Assembly: GCA_035578155.1 (NCBI GenBank)
Contig: JAPWDM010000004.1
Span: 58,450,160-58,514,159 of the forward strand
Reading direction: 5' to 3'
Length of the DNA: 64,000 nucleotides
DNA from: Brachynemurus nebulosus
Lineage: Eukaryota > Arthropoda > Insecta > Neuroptera > Myrmeleontidae
Shown: positions 10,071 through 23,276 of the stretch, one piece after another
Layout: each line of letters starts with the position of its first letter
Position numbering within the stretch: the stretch's first letter is position 1
The notes under the pieces: model-generated
The model's input: the letters and a program-made list of their open reading frames with translations, nothing else
Database searches by the model: none
Told to the model about the DNA's origin: nothing
Position numbers and translations under genes: made by a program

Positions 10071-12770
10071 AAATAATAATTTAATAGTTAAATGAATTTT
10101 TACTTAAGTAACAGAAAAATTTATAATTTTTTTCTGCTTTCCGTCCTGCGGCTTCACTCAGGTGTCTGTTTTGTTTTATTTTTGTTTTAATTTTGATTTA
10201 TATAATTTCGTGCAATGGAATACATTTTTGTATTTTGTAGCTTTAGTTTGAGACCTTTGCTCTGATATTCGTAATAATAGTTTTAGATATTCTTCAGTTT
10301 TAGACCCTTCTTGGAGAATAACAATTTTAATGCTACTTTCATCTTTTTCTGGAATTCCAATAGTGTTTGAAGGGTAACTTGGGGATCGATTTAATTGTCC
10401 GCACCATTCAGCTATTTAATGTGATCCCTATTAGAAGGTTCTGCAGAACAATCTTAACCTTACTTCACTTTTTAATTCGCTATTCTGAAATTCTGTATAA
10501 AAACAGTTACTTAAATAATTAATACTATAAAAGCAAGTAATATTCATATTTCAGTAGCATATCTAATTTTTGCAACATCTTCTTGAGATCCGCCCAGCTG
10601 TTTAGTATGAAGAAGTTTTTTTGGGGTCCCAAGGTCCTGGGTGATAATTTTGCCCTCACTTATACTAACAAAATCATCTTATTTTAATTTAAATAATAAT
10701 AGTACAGTTACCTGAGATCTGTTTATCCATTTCTATAAGAGAAATGAATAAACAATTTATTTTACTTTACGTGTAATTGCTTTGGAAAAAAATTAAAATT
10801 TGTGGCTCCGTAACTAACGATAACAACTAATAATGAAACCAAATTTGAAAATTCAGGCTCTCTTGTGCCACCCCTGATATGATGCTCTATTCATAGACAC
10901 TTCACTAGTCGAAATCCGTTAAGTAACCTTGGCTGTGTGCTTTTCACAAAATTTTATAACATTTTTTCTAATTGTATTATATATCTATATATTGATTATT
11001 TAATAATAAATCATTGTTAAAAAGATTTAGATTTTAGTAATCAAAATTATTACTTCAATAAATTATAAATTAACACTTATTTAATTGACTAATTATTTTC
11101 TTAAATAGACTAAACAAAAAATTATAATTATTTATTTATTATTTAAATTTGCCGCTTTGAGGAATTTGCTTTGTTGTTTGTAACTTGTTGCCCTCTGCTT
11201 GGTTGTCTACACAATTGGTATTTAATCTCTTTAATGGATACGACGGATACTTTAATGTCTATTCCTTTGTTCAGAAAATGGGCTATTACTTTTTTAGTTA
11301 GTGTGTAGAAATCATTTTCATTTGTAAACATTTTATCTAGTCGATATTGAATTACAAATTTAAAATTTGAAATAGGATTATTGTTCAACATTTTGAAAGG
11401 TTGTTACATATTTTGGAACTTATAACCCCATTCAGGTAAGATGTTAAATATTTCAAAAAATTTAATAATTAATTAATGTATTTTTTTATTTTTTAGATTG
11501 TTTTATGAGTATTTCAATTAAATTGTAGACAAACAATCTACTTGACAGTACCTAAAGAAATTTCCAATCTTTTGTGATGAATGTTTTCAACAACGAATTA
11601 ACACTTAATTACAAATGTAAAAATGTTTGAATAGCTAACTGTCGTGTGTGAAGAGGTTAAAATTCATTAACAATTATTAATGGAAATTAAATTATATGTG
11701 TAACAATGTAAAATATTTTAAGAAAGATTAAAATTTATTTTTAATTAAATGATACATAATTTTATTGGTGTTTTTTTGTCAAAAATGTCACTTATGTAGA
11801 TTTGATTTAGCATTCAAATGTAAGTTGAGCCAAAATTCGTTTTTTTCTACTTTTTTTTTTTTTTTTAAATAACTCATGTTGTGTGAATTTGTATTGTTTT
11901 TTTTGGACACAAGCGCGAGGCTCGTAACTGCTGGCTCCTGCTACATGGCTAATTTAGTTGTTCCGGCACTGTTTAGTTGCTCCAAAAACTTTATTTTCTG
12001 TTAAAAACACTATATTGTACCCATGTACTTTGTTTTTAATTCCAAAGTATACCAATTATATGTCATCAAAATCTTGTCAAATATATATATTTTTTTTTAT
12101 AAAATTTCCTTACCATCAATTAGTTTTTTCTAATTTAGTTCATCTTATTTAAAATTAAATAAGAAAAGTTTCAAAATAATAAATATAATGTGTTAAAACA
12201 AAAATATTTATAATTAGGTTATATACATGCATGCATATTAATGCATATATTTAAAAATGATTCCATTTGACAGATTGTTATAAAAAAACAAAACAAAAAA
12301 CTAACATCAAAATTTGTACTTCGTTTACAAATAGCTAAGGGCCATTCAACACCACAAAAAAAAATATGTCAAAAGTTTATTTAATCAAATAAATAGTACA
12401 GTTTAATTGATTAACATTTATAATATAACTTTATAAATTTATTAAGACTTTATTCATAATGTTTAATTAAAGAAATCTGACATATATTTAGGTAATAGAA
12501 ATAACTAGTGACGAAACACCCTTAGCCACATTTATAAACACAATATATATTAAATAGAAAAATCAAACGAGGTAGAGTGAAATAACAAATAAAAAGAGAC
12601 TTTTAAAAAGAGATTATTTTTGATTTTTCTTAAGAAGCACGTTATATAGAAGAAAAGTATAAAAAGCTCTCTGATATAACTTCTTACGAAATTTTTGATA
12701 ATATAATAAAATTTTTGAAAAAGTTTTAAATTCTGATCAAAAACACAAAAAAAAGACTTTAAAGCCCAAA
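10071..12770. other. 2.7 kb of AT-rich intergenic DNA
   Basis: No gene, terminal repeat or array recognised. An 82-codon frame on the minus strand at 11143-11391 has no domain I know and is not supported by composition. Confidence 0.5.
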
Positions 12771-13052
12771 ATATCCGGTTTGTGGCATCGGATGTGTCTG
12801 GCTAACGAACTTATCCAAGCGTTTTGAACAATTAACGATTTTACCAAATTTCGTAACAATTAAATGCTTCATTCGACAGCTATCGCGTACACACATAAAT
12901 ACATATATATATATCTATATATATATAAATTTTAGTGAAGTAGATTTTCGAGTTCTAGAGGCTCCAAAACAAATTTCTGCCATAGTCCCGGGCTTAGGTC
13001 TTACCATAAGAGCTGCTGTAATAGCTGAATTTTCATTCTGAAAATTCGCTAA
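12771..13052 (-). mobile_element. family T, 5' half
   Basis: On the minus strand it begins at 13052 with the family start. It passes CCTAAGCCCGGGACTATGGC, a short interrupted TA tract (12902-12926) and the GTACGCGATAGC and GTTAGCCAGACACATC blocks. The 3' end is missing. The first 140 bp are nearly identical to the copy at 25.76 kb. Confidence 0.7.
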
Positions 13053-13870
13053 AAAGAAAGAAAATTTAAATATAATACCAACATAGTGCAATTTACATAA
13101 ACTGGGTTGAAGGAATTTTGACAAGTGTCAATTAGGTTATAACTTGATATTTCGATGTAAACAATTAGAGTTTAGTGTTGACAGTGTTGAAGGAAATACC
13201 GTCACCACGATGTGCGCATTTACGGAAGCGTCGAATGAAATAGAAGGATCTTCGGAAGGGAGATTGGAAGACAGGACCGGAAAAGGCTCTTGGAGCTCAG
13301 GCGAGCGAGACGTGGCCCCTAGTGGGACCATTCTCTCAACAAACATGTGAAGAAGGACACGCCATTTGGCGAATCACTGTTTACCATAATTAGGATATTT
13401 GGTGCAAAGGACATTGCACTGGTTCAGCACGTGTGTATTAAGATGGTACAAGTTTTTTAAAAAATAGTAAGGCACCTACGGAATTAAATTACTCCATGTG
13501 TTGGATACGTTTTACGGAAGCCTCCACAGCCGCTGAGCGGTGTTTCAAACTGACGGAAATTATGTAAAGATTGGTTTGCACGTATTAATGGTATTGTGGC
13601 TGGTGCCTGAAAAGCCGTGTGGAAGTTAATCAAGTTTTGGCTGGTGCCGTTTATGCTGTCGAAGATGTCTGGTGACTGATGTCGCGTCATTTTTTTGGTT
13701 TCCGTCGCAATTGTAACATCGTGCTGTGAATTGGATAATAGACGCTTAGTGAGCGCAAGGAACAATTTTTGTTGTGAGTACGTCTAAAAACTTATGAAAC
13801 GTTAGTAACTAAATTATTAATTTAATTCAGCGCTTGTTGGTTAAACTTGCGTTATTGTTGTTATAAATTT
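13053..13870. other. balanced-composition stretch without a recognised gene
   Basis: Unlike its surroundings, about 13140-13790 is GC-moderate. It contains a 68-codon plus-strand frame ending at 13350 (with AFTEASNEIEGSSEG) and a 93-codon minus-strand frame at 13484-13765. Neither has a motif I recognise, and neither begins and ends like a full gene. It could hold exons of a host gene, a non-coding RNA or the untranslated region of an element. Confidence 0.3.
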
Positions 13871-14587
13871 TGTAGTTTTTAAGTCAGTAAAACTGGACGA
13901 GCGTTTCTGAAAAAAAATTTAATAGAATAAGTTTTCCTTTAATGACAATTATATTCACTTACCTGTACGGAATTCGCCTCCTTCAGTTTTTCTATTTTAA
14001 ATTAGGTGAGGTTTCGTTAGTATTATAATTTTGTTGAAATATTTTCGCAGCCGGCCTCTGATAGTACCTGAAAGTTGCATCTGTTGTTTTGATATTTTTG
14101 CTGACAGCGTTCAACTTATTCGTGTTTGGGCATTGACGCCATCGTCAGTTAGATAGCATCATTTTCGACTCCTCCGTTTATGCCGGATCACGTAATTGAA
14201 TGTTCTACAATAAACAGTAATTAATTACAAATATTAAACTATACTCTAGATGCACAACTTACCTCTTCTTTAAATCTTAGATCACCTCTAACATTTTGTA
14301 CTCCCAATAAATTTTGCAAACATTATACGAAACACTTCCTTCTAATAATAATTGACGCGTTTCAATAGTCAATTGTTGTTCTTGTTTTTTTAAATTGCTT
14401 TTCAGCGGAAGTATTATCTACAGGGGGTACTGACAGAGGGAAACAGCAAGCATCTTTTTCAATATTTTTTCCCTGGATGAAAATATTGTGGCGCCCTACT
14501 TAGGATAGTTTTGTAGTATAGTTCATTAGTGACAAGTAGCAATAATTAAATTTTCCTCTTTCAGGATATAACCTTCCCCCCCCGAGG
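13871..14587. other. intergenic DNA
   Basis: No gene recognised. The composition is mixed, with short GC-rich patches near 14150 and 14420. Confidence 0.4.
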
Positions 14588-14631
14588 GACGCATACACGA
14601 CTAGTTCTACCGAGCTAGTCGTGTATGCGTC
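14588..14631. repeat. perfect 17-bp stem hairpin
   Basis: GACGCATACACGACTAG at 14588-14604 is the exact complement of 14615-14631, separated by a 10-base loop. A run of C precedes it. No target duplication or adjoining terminal repeat was found. It may be the apex of a decayed foldback element or a structured RNA. Confidence 0.6.
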
Positions 14632-16045
14632 AAGTGTGCACTTTCCCCAAGTGGTAACATGGTATCTGACATAAAAAGAAAATGTGACATTAATTACTTA
14701 TCTATACTTAATTATTATTGTTTAGAAATTATGATCCACTTAAGTTTGAATTTCAGTTAAGAAGTTCAAATAAGTTATATAGTCATCATGAGGCATGATA
14801 CGTTTGCCCCCACTGGTCGGCCGAAGCTTTACTTGACTGAAAATAAATCATTTATTATCAACGTCAAAGATAGCAATGACGTCAACTATAGCAAAAGAAA
14901 TAATATAAAAAAAAATCAACTTGTCCAGTAAAAAGAAGTTTAATATTGTATTATGCAATTTTTATTATTCAATAGTTCGAATATGCATCAAATCAAAGTC
15001 GACTTTAAATTTTTTTTATTATTTAAACAAAATTATCACGAAATATGTGGGAGAAGGACTGAAAACAAAAGCGATAATAAAAATAAACAAATACTGATTT
15101 CCAAAACACCAGAATATTAAAATAATCATTACAGTTTAGGACGTTTCCGTACCGTTTTTACTTTCTGACACCTACTGAGGGAGAGGAATGGGAAAATTTT
15201 ATCCTTGGATAAATGAGACCTTCTATTATACTTTTCTTCACAAATTTCTTAAAAAGTTTCATAAATTTTTATAGACAAGGTCTGGAAAAAATTAAAAAAA
15301 TCAAGGGAAATATGTGCTATGATACGAAATTTTTCTAATTGAAATATTACAATATAATATTATCTACTTATTTTCTAAAATTTATTGCATGTAATTTGTT
15401 GGAAGTTTGCACACAAAATACAAAAACTGTTAGCTACCCCATTTAATTTTTTCTGGTTGCAATTATATTTGGTATATACGAAAATATAGAGAAAATATAA
15501 ATAGATCAGAAAAATGCGAACAAATACTAAGTTTACTTTTCTATTTACGCGTTAATGAGTAGCTCGAGAGTAATTTTTATTTCAAAATTACATTCTTAAA
15601 AGATATTTAAAATGCGTTATTAGGAATCAGACTTTTTTTAAAATTTTGCAATCGTTGATAAATTGCACTGAAACTAAGGCTATATTTGATGCTTTTCAAA
15701 CTCATTTTTCATCCGCTTAAAAATGCAAATTTGAAATTTTACTTCCTAATAACATTTTCTAGGATCATTGTCTTTATTTGAAATTTGAAAGTTTGAAGTT
15801 CATACGTTAATTCTACGCCGAGAAAATAGAAAAACCTTAAGGCGAACAACCGTCCCGGATTCTGCGGGACAGTCCCGAAAAGCAGTTGCTGTCCCGCATT
15901 GCAACTTTTGTTAAAAAACTTCTGGAATGAGTCTAATACGTTCTGGAAGTCCCGCACTCAGTAGACTGGAAATCATAAAAAAATTTAATTGACAAGTAAA
16001 GGTCCCCAGGCCGAACCTATCAATTTTGATGAAATTTGAATATGT
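14632..16045. other. AT-rich intergenic DNA with one GC-richer patch
   Basis: Mostly featureless. At about 15845-15955 there is a patch with repeated TCCCG/CGGGA words that looks like a fragment of an older repeat. Confidence 0.4.
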
Positions 16046-16048
16046 TGA

Positions 16049-16090
16049 ACAGTGTTTCCCAACCTTTCTTCAGTCACGGCCCGATAAAAT
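16049..16090 (+). mobile_element. possible hAT-type terminal fragment
   Basis: CAGTGTTTCCCAACCTTTCT is the typical outer end of hAT elements and their MITEs. I could not find the opposite end or an 8-bp target duplication, so this may be a solitary remnant. Confidence 0.35.
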
Positions 16091-16840
16091 CTCAGATAAT
16101 TTTGTAATTAATACGTAATAGTTTTTATTAAAAGTAAATATATTTTGGGTAAAACTTGGAAATTATTTGTATTTTAGAACAGCTGTAGGTGGATGAATCG
16201 CAAAGAAATAACAGTAGATAAATGTATTTCTAAGGATGTTTATAAAAGTTTTATTAAATTTAATAATCCGGCAACAGTTAGATAATTCTTATTATATTTC
16301 TCTATATACAGCACATGTAAAAAGTTAGATTTTTGGCTGAATGCTCTGGTATATGCCAGCAGCAATAAAATTGAATTATAAAAAAAAATTGAGTTGACTT
16401 TAATTTGATATGTGTGTTTGTTATCTTATCAAGTTTTATAAAATGTATAGGAAGTGATGAAAGAGTTATAGGCTCTGAAAAAGTTTTCAGACATTGTCGT
16501 TGTGTAAATTACGATCTTAAAGTCCGTTTACACACTGATTAATGCAAATGGGAACGATTAGTTAAAGTTTATGATTGTTTAATAGGGTTTTGTTAATTGG
16601 TCGATTTGATAACTATTAACAGTCTGTAAAACCTCTGTTAGACTATTAAATTATACAGAATGTTAAAAAACGGTATTCTGTACGCAATTTTTAACAGAAA
16701 TGTTAGCTAACATTCTGTTATTTCTCTGTAAACTGTACAGCACTCAAAACACTCGCCATAAAATTTACAGAACTGTTAAATAGGCTAATTACTATGGATA
16801 TTATTAAATATTGATAATTTTGATTTTTGCGTTTTTAATT
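16091..16840. other. AT-rich intergenic DNA
   Basis: No gene recognised. There are recurring CTGTTA/TAACAG words around 16620-16780 but no ordered array. Confidence 0.4.
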
Positions 16841-17713
16841 CAGTGCAATTAGTCATTTTTAAGGGAAAATGACGGAATTCATTTATAATGAATGGATTTC
16901 AATAATTTTTTTTGGTTTTCTAATGGCATAAAGTAAAAAGTTTACCCATTTAAAATTATCGCATTTTTGGAAATTCGTAAATTTTCGGAAAAAATTAAAA
17001 AAATTATAGATATCAACAAAAATGCAGTTATCGAAATTTTTAGAATTTTTTTTACGAAAATAATGATTCTTATATTTCGTTAAAAGGGCAATTTATCTAT
17101 ACATGCTCTTATAATAAAACTAACGAGACCGTTTCTGTATATATGGAATTTTTTTTTGAAAATTGTACTGATACGATAAATATCAAAATCGATGTAGATA
17201 TCAAAACAACGATTTTTAAAATTGTTGTCTGCCTTTTTGTCTACCTTCCTGTCAGTCTGTCTGCCTGTCTATCTGTCTGTCTGTCAGTCTGCCTGCCTGC
17301 CTGTCTGTCTGTCTTTCAGTCTGTTCACGCATCATGCAAAAACTACTGAACGGATTTTGATGAAATTTGGTGTGGTGATAACTTATTACCTGGGTCAAGA
17401 TCTAAGATACTTTTTATTCCGGGAAAATATCTTATTCCCACGGGAAAATAGAGAAACCATTTTTAACATGTGCACACATTACGGAAAATTACTGAACGGA
17501 TTTTGATGAAATTTGGTTTGGTGATAACTTATTACTTGGGTCAACATTTAAAATAGTTATTACTCCGGGAAAATATCTTATTCCCACGGGAAAATAAAAA
17601 AACCACATTGGGCATGTGCATTATTGTTTAGTTCTGTATAATTATTTCATGTATATAGTTCTCATTAAGTTGATAATAATGCGTCGCGCGAACGACGTCG
17701 TGGATACAGCTAG
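16841..17713 (+). mobile_element. family U copy 1 (Helitron-like, CTAG end)
   Basis: The sequence has a GGGAAAATGACGGA leader, a GAGACCGTTTCTGTATAT block, then a (CTGT)n-rich tract. Two to three direct repeats follow, of a unit containing GAACGGATTTTGATGAAATT, TGGTGATAACTTATTAC and TTCCCACGGGAAAAT. It ends with GACGTCGTGGATACAGCTAG at 17713. The CTAG end and lack of inverted terminal repeats fit a non-autonomous Helitron. The 240-bp leader recurs at 55.7 kb but not in the other two copies. It is non-coding; open frames across the CTGT tract are low complexity. Confidence 0.65.
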
Positions 17714-18237
17714 TTTAAACTAATTTTTTTCTAATGATAATTACACTTCTAATAAGGATAATACCGTACAGTAAATAACTTAAAATACGAGTATTTGAAA
17801 ATCTGGCTATCGATAATGGATAGCTGGATCGTGAATCGATAGATGTTAAATGTATACATATTTATATATTATGTGGTTATATACTTCGTGAATTTCTGTA
17901 AACAATACAGCCATTTCCATATATAAAATAGAAACGGCACAATAAGTATATATGTAGTAAAAGTTAAAAGAACTGGAATGAACCAAGAACAAAATAAGAA
18001 ATTTTCAAAAATAAAGAAAAATATTAAAAATTTAAACATGTTTAGTTATCATTTGGACTACTTTCAAAATAGCCCAAATTGTGGAAAATCGCCCAATACA
18101 AATTATGTATTGGAAATCCGCCTAAATTGCGGAAATACGCCCAATCTGGTAACGATGACTATTCCTAGTAGAGAATCATCTGTCCCTCGAACTCTTCGCT
18201 ATCACTACTTTCTCACTCTATTCCCATTCTTCTTATA
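17714..18237. other. AT-rich intergenic DNA
   Basis: No gene recognised. Related words with AATCGCCCAAT recur at 18060-18150. Confidence 0.4.
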
Positions 18238-18579
18238 CAGTAGTACCTCGATAATTCGGCCCTCGAAAATCCAGATCCTTCAGTAATCGGGCCCAATTTA
18301 ACAATTAGTAGATACAATATTACACATATTTATATTCTATATTTAGAGTCAATTAGTACACTACAAAATAGAATTGTATTGTACAGTAATTAATTACGCG
18401 AAACGCAAAACTGCCTACAAACCCAGTACATAGAACAACAGTGCTTGCTGTTAACTTCTTAGAGGAGCTATAAGGGGTCTGAAATTCATTATATTTTAAA
18501 CGGTCTCTCGATGGTCAGACTTTTTCGTAAATCCGGCATACCAGTCGCCCATTTAAGCCGGATTATCGAGATCTTACTG
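18238..18579. mobile_element. pogo/mariner-like MITE, 342 bp
   Basis: The left end CAGTAGTACCTCGATAATTC is matched inverted at the right end (GGATTATCGAGATCTTACTG). CAGTA-type ends with a CTCGATAA core are typical of pogo/Tigger-like elements, which duplicate TA. TA precedes the left end, and TTA follows the right end with a one-base offset. The interior does not encode a transposase. Confidence 0.6.
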
Positions 18580-19612
18580 TTAATGCAATACCTACCTTTC
18601 AAGGACGTTTGCTATCCCTTTGTATACTTTATATAGAATTTAAATAATTCTCAAAAGAAAAGAAAAATATAGCTGCAAAAAGAATATATATTATACTAAA
18701 AGTAACGTCATTTTCGTTAAAATACCCTTAAAAAAAAGAAAAAAAAGCGGATGATGTCAAGAGGTAAACTTTTTACTCTTGAGCATAAGAAATTCAAAAA
18801 ATCCAAAACCATTCAAATCCATCCCATTATAAATGGATTCCGAGGTATAAACCTAACTGCACTGGACTATTTTTATAAATTCAATATTTTGACGTTTTAA
18901 TTAGTTTTTTTTTTTGTTTGATATACGTAAATATGTAATCATGAAGTATTCTTTGTAGTAAGAAGATTGTTGAGAAAATAGTGCAGTGTTCTTAAATCGG
19001 CCGGGATGTAATTTCAAATAAAATAAATTTAATATGAATTATATTTTTTTTATAAAGAGTGAATGTTTTCGGGATAAAATCGCACTGATACAATTTGTCC
19101 ACATGAAGCATCTTACCTTTTCTCGACAGTACTTCAGTTATTTAATGTATTTCATCAAATATTCTTATTCATAGTATTGTCAATTCTTATTTTGTTGTCT
19201 ACGTATTTAATATATAAGGTATTGTCTTTTGATAGTGACGAAGCGCTCCTGACTCTACCTGTTTTTTAAATTATTACGCATAAAAGTGTCAATAATTTAT
19301 GAAAATTTTCCCCAGGGACTTGGTGGAATTGAAGTATTTCTAAAACGGAATATCTACGGAAAGCTCTCGTGTGTGTAAATTAGATATCGAAATATAGGTA
19401 TTAAAAAATACATATGCCAATTTTACCATTTGACGAGTGGAGCGAAACATTATACCATTATAAGGAACTAGTTGTCTAGAGAACTCCCGAATATCTAATT
19501 TAGAAATAACTTAAAACATAATTATGATAATTTTACGCGAGTTTAATACACATGGTAATGCACATAATTTCCCTCTCCATTTCAAATAAACCGCTATAAA
19601 AGAATTAATTCT
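18580..19612. other. AT-rich intergenic DNA
   Basis: No gene or repeat boundaries recognised. Confidence 0.5.
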
Positions 19613-19734
19613 TAGCGAATTTCCAAAACTGGAAATTCAGCTTTTACGCCAGGAGTCATGGTGCGACCTAAGCCCGGGACCATATCAGAAATATGTTTTG
19701 AGGTCCCTAGAATACGAAAATGATATTCACTAAA

Positions 19735-19820
<86 letters not shown>

Positions 19821-19990
19821 CCGCGCGATAATTCTCGAATGAAACGTTTAATGCTTATGAAATTTTGTGTGCGAATTCGATTTTCCAAATCGTTGGATGA
19901 GTTCGTTAGCCAGACACGCCCAGATTCCGTTCGGATGCCCAGAAGTAGGTTTTCCGGGCGTTTTTTGTCAACAAAATGAGTTTTTTGCCA
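19613..19990 (+). mobile_element. family T, 5' part with TA tract
   Basis: It starts TTAGCGAATTTCC and passes CCTAAGCCCGGGACCAT and ACTAAAATTTATA. A pure TA tract follows (19738-19818), then CGCGATAATTCTCGAATGAA and GTTAGCCAGACACG. The characteristic end is missing. The TA tract lies at exactly the same internal position as in the other copies. Confidence 0.7.
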
Positions 19991-22159
19991 GAATTAAGCA
20001 ATTTTTCAAATTTTTTTTTACACCAAGCCCTAGTAAAAGGTAAAATGCATAAAAAATGTTTCTATACCGTTGCTCTAAATTACTTACTTTTCGAGAAAAA
20101 CTAGGAAATATGTCGTTCTCCATTTCACTCGCACTCGCATTCTTTTTTTTCTGTCTCATTTTTTACGAGCTAAATTCGAAAAAAACCGCTTTTTAAGTAG
20201 CGTGCCATGATTTTTTTAATCCAATTTAACGATTCGGCTATATTCTTTTTCTTTGTCAGTTAAATGTTTTTATAATGTATTTCTATTCCATTTTTTTTTA
20301 GATAAAAAATCACGGCGCAGTTTTTTATGTGATATGATCAGAATTTAGATGATGTTTACACCTTCCTAAAATTAATAAGAGCTTGCTACAATCGCATAAA
20401 AATTACGTTAAATCATATTCAAACAATAATATTTTTACGTAATTTTCTATCCAAATGACAATACTACGTTATAATTATATGTATAAACCCATCATTTTAG
20501 TGGTAAATAAATTTACACATTCAGTTTTTTTTTCTTTTGACAACAAAACAAATAATTTTAAATTTTGACAAGTTGTATCATACATTTTTGAAAATATTAA
20601 ATATTTATTTTTTTAAGGCAAAAATGTATTAAAGATCTGAAATTTGTTTAACAAAAACCATACATCTGTTCGTTTTACCTTAAAAATCTCGGAAAATAGG
20701 ATATTTTTCAATAATTAACTCAGAAAAAGCATATATGAGGTAATTTTCATGATATTTTTTTGAAAATTTCAAAATAGTAGGGTTACAATGTTTTTTTTTT
20801 TTAATTATTTTGTAGAATTTGGTAAACACACATCGTAAAAAGTACTCGCCTTGAAAAAATCAAACAAGTATTTAAAAAAAAAATACTATTTCTTAAAGAA
20901 AATATTAAAATTATGTACAAATGCCGTCCTGACCAACTGATATATTGGAACCGATTTTGAGCAGCTGGATTTACTACAGGCAAAAGCTCATAGTGAATAC
21001 ACACATTTTTTAACATCCTTTTGAATTTTGTAATCCAATCATTACAAATAAAATCTAAATAAAAAAAAATCTATATGACCTGTTTTTTCTCAATTTTCTA
21101 GCATCAAATCTAGCGATAATTAACTAGCGGGTGATTGTTTGAAATTATCTATCCATTTGAAAATTGGGATCCAGTGATGTTGTACATTGGCACTACAAAA
21201 GTGTGGGTGAAAAATTTCATTTTCACTTTTACTGAAATTATGTCATAAATTCATATTTTCAGAATTTATTCATTTGACAGAAAAATTCTAAATTATTAAA
21301 AAAGCCAAATAATTAATAACAATTAAAATAAAAAAAAAAAAAAAAAAAACAGAAAACATTTATTTATATTTGCATTTTTATAAAAACATGTAGGTATTAT
21401 ATTTTATATGCACTTTAACTAAAATGTCAAATTTCACACCTTGTTAATTTTCAATTTCACTCATAATATGCTTAAAAATCAAAACTTAAAGTTTATAACA
21501 TTCACAATCCGTGTAGAGTGTCCATACGTCTTGGTTTTCTCGGATTTGTCACGGTTCTAGCTCCGGTGTCCCGACAGACTTTTGACTTCGATTTGTTCCG
21601 GTTTTTCAAACTACTAATTTTTTATTTTCATCATCTAATAAGTACACAATTTTTCATTTTAAATAATGAATAGTTCAGTATCATATTAAAAGATCAACAG
21701 TAGATTCATTTACAACCAAACCTAAAAATATTTTTAAAAAATTAATTACTAATTAAATTTTCCAAGTTTTTTCGATTTTACCTTAAACACGAACTTCCAA
21801 AAAAACATTTTCTTTTCTTAACTTTCCATCATATATGTATCTACATAAATAAATTGTAATATTTTTTGCTTGCTTCTATGATACTGAAGTTCCTGAACAA
21901 TTAAAAATTAAAATGACTGGAATTTTATTCGAACTTTTAAATAAAGTAGTTAACTAACGCGAACAACTGATAGCGCCACAATACAGAAATTACCAACATT
22001 TAAATGTTCATGTTTTAATACATTTTCTTGAAAATAAAATTGTCTAAGAAGCTCACTTTCATAAGAAATTTTATAAAAATTTAAAAAATATATATTTCCT
22101 AGAACAGGGGGCGATTTATTTTGAAAAAAAAATTAATATTTTATATAAAGGGCCATTAA
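19991..22159. other. 2.2 kb of AT-rich intergenic DNA
   Basis: No gene recognised. There is a run of about 20 A near 21330-21349 and many short homopolymers. Confidence 0.5.
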
Positions 22160-22810
22160 TAGGTAATCTATAGATATAATACAAATGTAACGAGACCGTT
22201 TCTGTATAGGGAATATTTTTTTAAAAATTGTGTAGATACTGTAAATAGTTATCGATGTAGATATCAAAACAGCGATTTTTAAAATTTTTGTCTGTCTGTC
22301 TGTCTGTCTGTCTGTTCGTCTGTTCACGCATCAAACAAAAACTACTGGATGGATTTTAATGAAATTTGGTGTGCTGACAACTTATTACCCGGATCAACAT
22401 CTAAGATACTTTCTACTTTCTACTTCGAGAAAAGGTCTCATTCCCACGGGAAAATGGAAAAACCATGTTGAGCATGTGCATACAGTACGTAAAAACTATT
22501 GAACGGATTTTGATGCAATTTGGTGTGGTGATAACTTATTACCTGAGTCAGCATCTCAGATACTTTTTATTTCGGGAAAGTGGCTCATTCCCACAGGAAA
22601 ATAAAAAAACTTTTTGAGCATGTGCACATATTACGCGAAAACTATTGAACGGATTTTTATGAAATCTGGTGTAGTGATAACTTATTACCTGCGTCAACAT
22701 TTAGGATACTTTTTATTACGGGAAAATATTTCCTTCCTTCAGGAAAATTCAAAAATTATTTTGCTTATGTGCATGTATACTTAAAACTATTGTTCTATGC
22801 GACTGCTTTA
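22160..22810 (+). mobile_element. family U copy 2, 3' end missing
   Basis: It contains GAGACCGTTTCTGTATAG, a pure (TCTG)n tract at about 22290-22315 and three direct repeats of the GAACGGATTTTGATG and GATAACTTATTACC unit. The GACGTCGT and CTAG end seen in copies 1 and 3 is absent. It is non-coding. Confidence 0.65.
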
Positions 22811-22899
22811 TAATTACTATACTTATATACTTGTCATTTATTAAATTAAATTTACCATAATACAAAATTTCTGGAGACTAACTCTATTTTAAATTAATT

Positions 22900-23276
22900 T
22901 AGAAATTTCGAAAATTTAAGTGCCTATATTTCCGAGAAATTCATTTTGGATGAAACTTGTTATATTTATAGGATAGATACTAGTTTGGGATGCAAATATA
23001 ATAAAACAATAAAACGTTGGAAGTCCAAAAATTTTGTATGAGTTCTCCAGTCAGACACGTCCAATTCCAAAAACCTCAAAAAAATGAGTTTTTTGCAAAC
23101 AATTTGCCAAAATTTAAAAGTTTTTCCAATTTTTTTTACATTGTGGTAAAGAACCAAGAAAATCACAGAAAATACATTTTGAACCATTATTCTAGGTAAG
23201 CGGGTTTTCGAAAAAAAGTAACTTTTATGATTGGAAATTCGCTATGTTATGCAGATGCTGCGACAGGGGTATTTAC
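22900..23276 (+). repeat. family T-related repeat (subfamily with alternative body)
   Basis: This matches 50339-50745 inverted along its whole length, sharing TAATAAAACA, CGTTGGAAGTCCAAAAAT and GTAAAGAACCAAGAAAATCA. It ends with TGCTGCGACAGGGGTATT like family T. It lacks the TAGCGAATTT start and the TA tract, so it is either a truncated copy or a distinct subfamily sharing the terminus. Confidence 0.6.

Noticed and set aside
11143..11391. 82-codon minus-strand frame
   Set aside because: Composition matches the surrounding AT-rich DNA and no motif or neighbouring signal supports it.
17143..17506. Two open frames over the CTGT tract
   Set aside because: The Leu/Ser/Cys/Val-rich protein reflects the CTGT microsatellite of family U.
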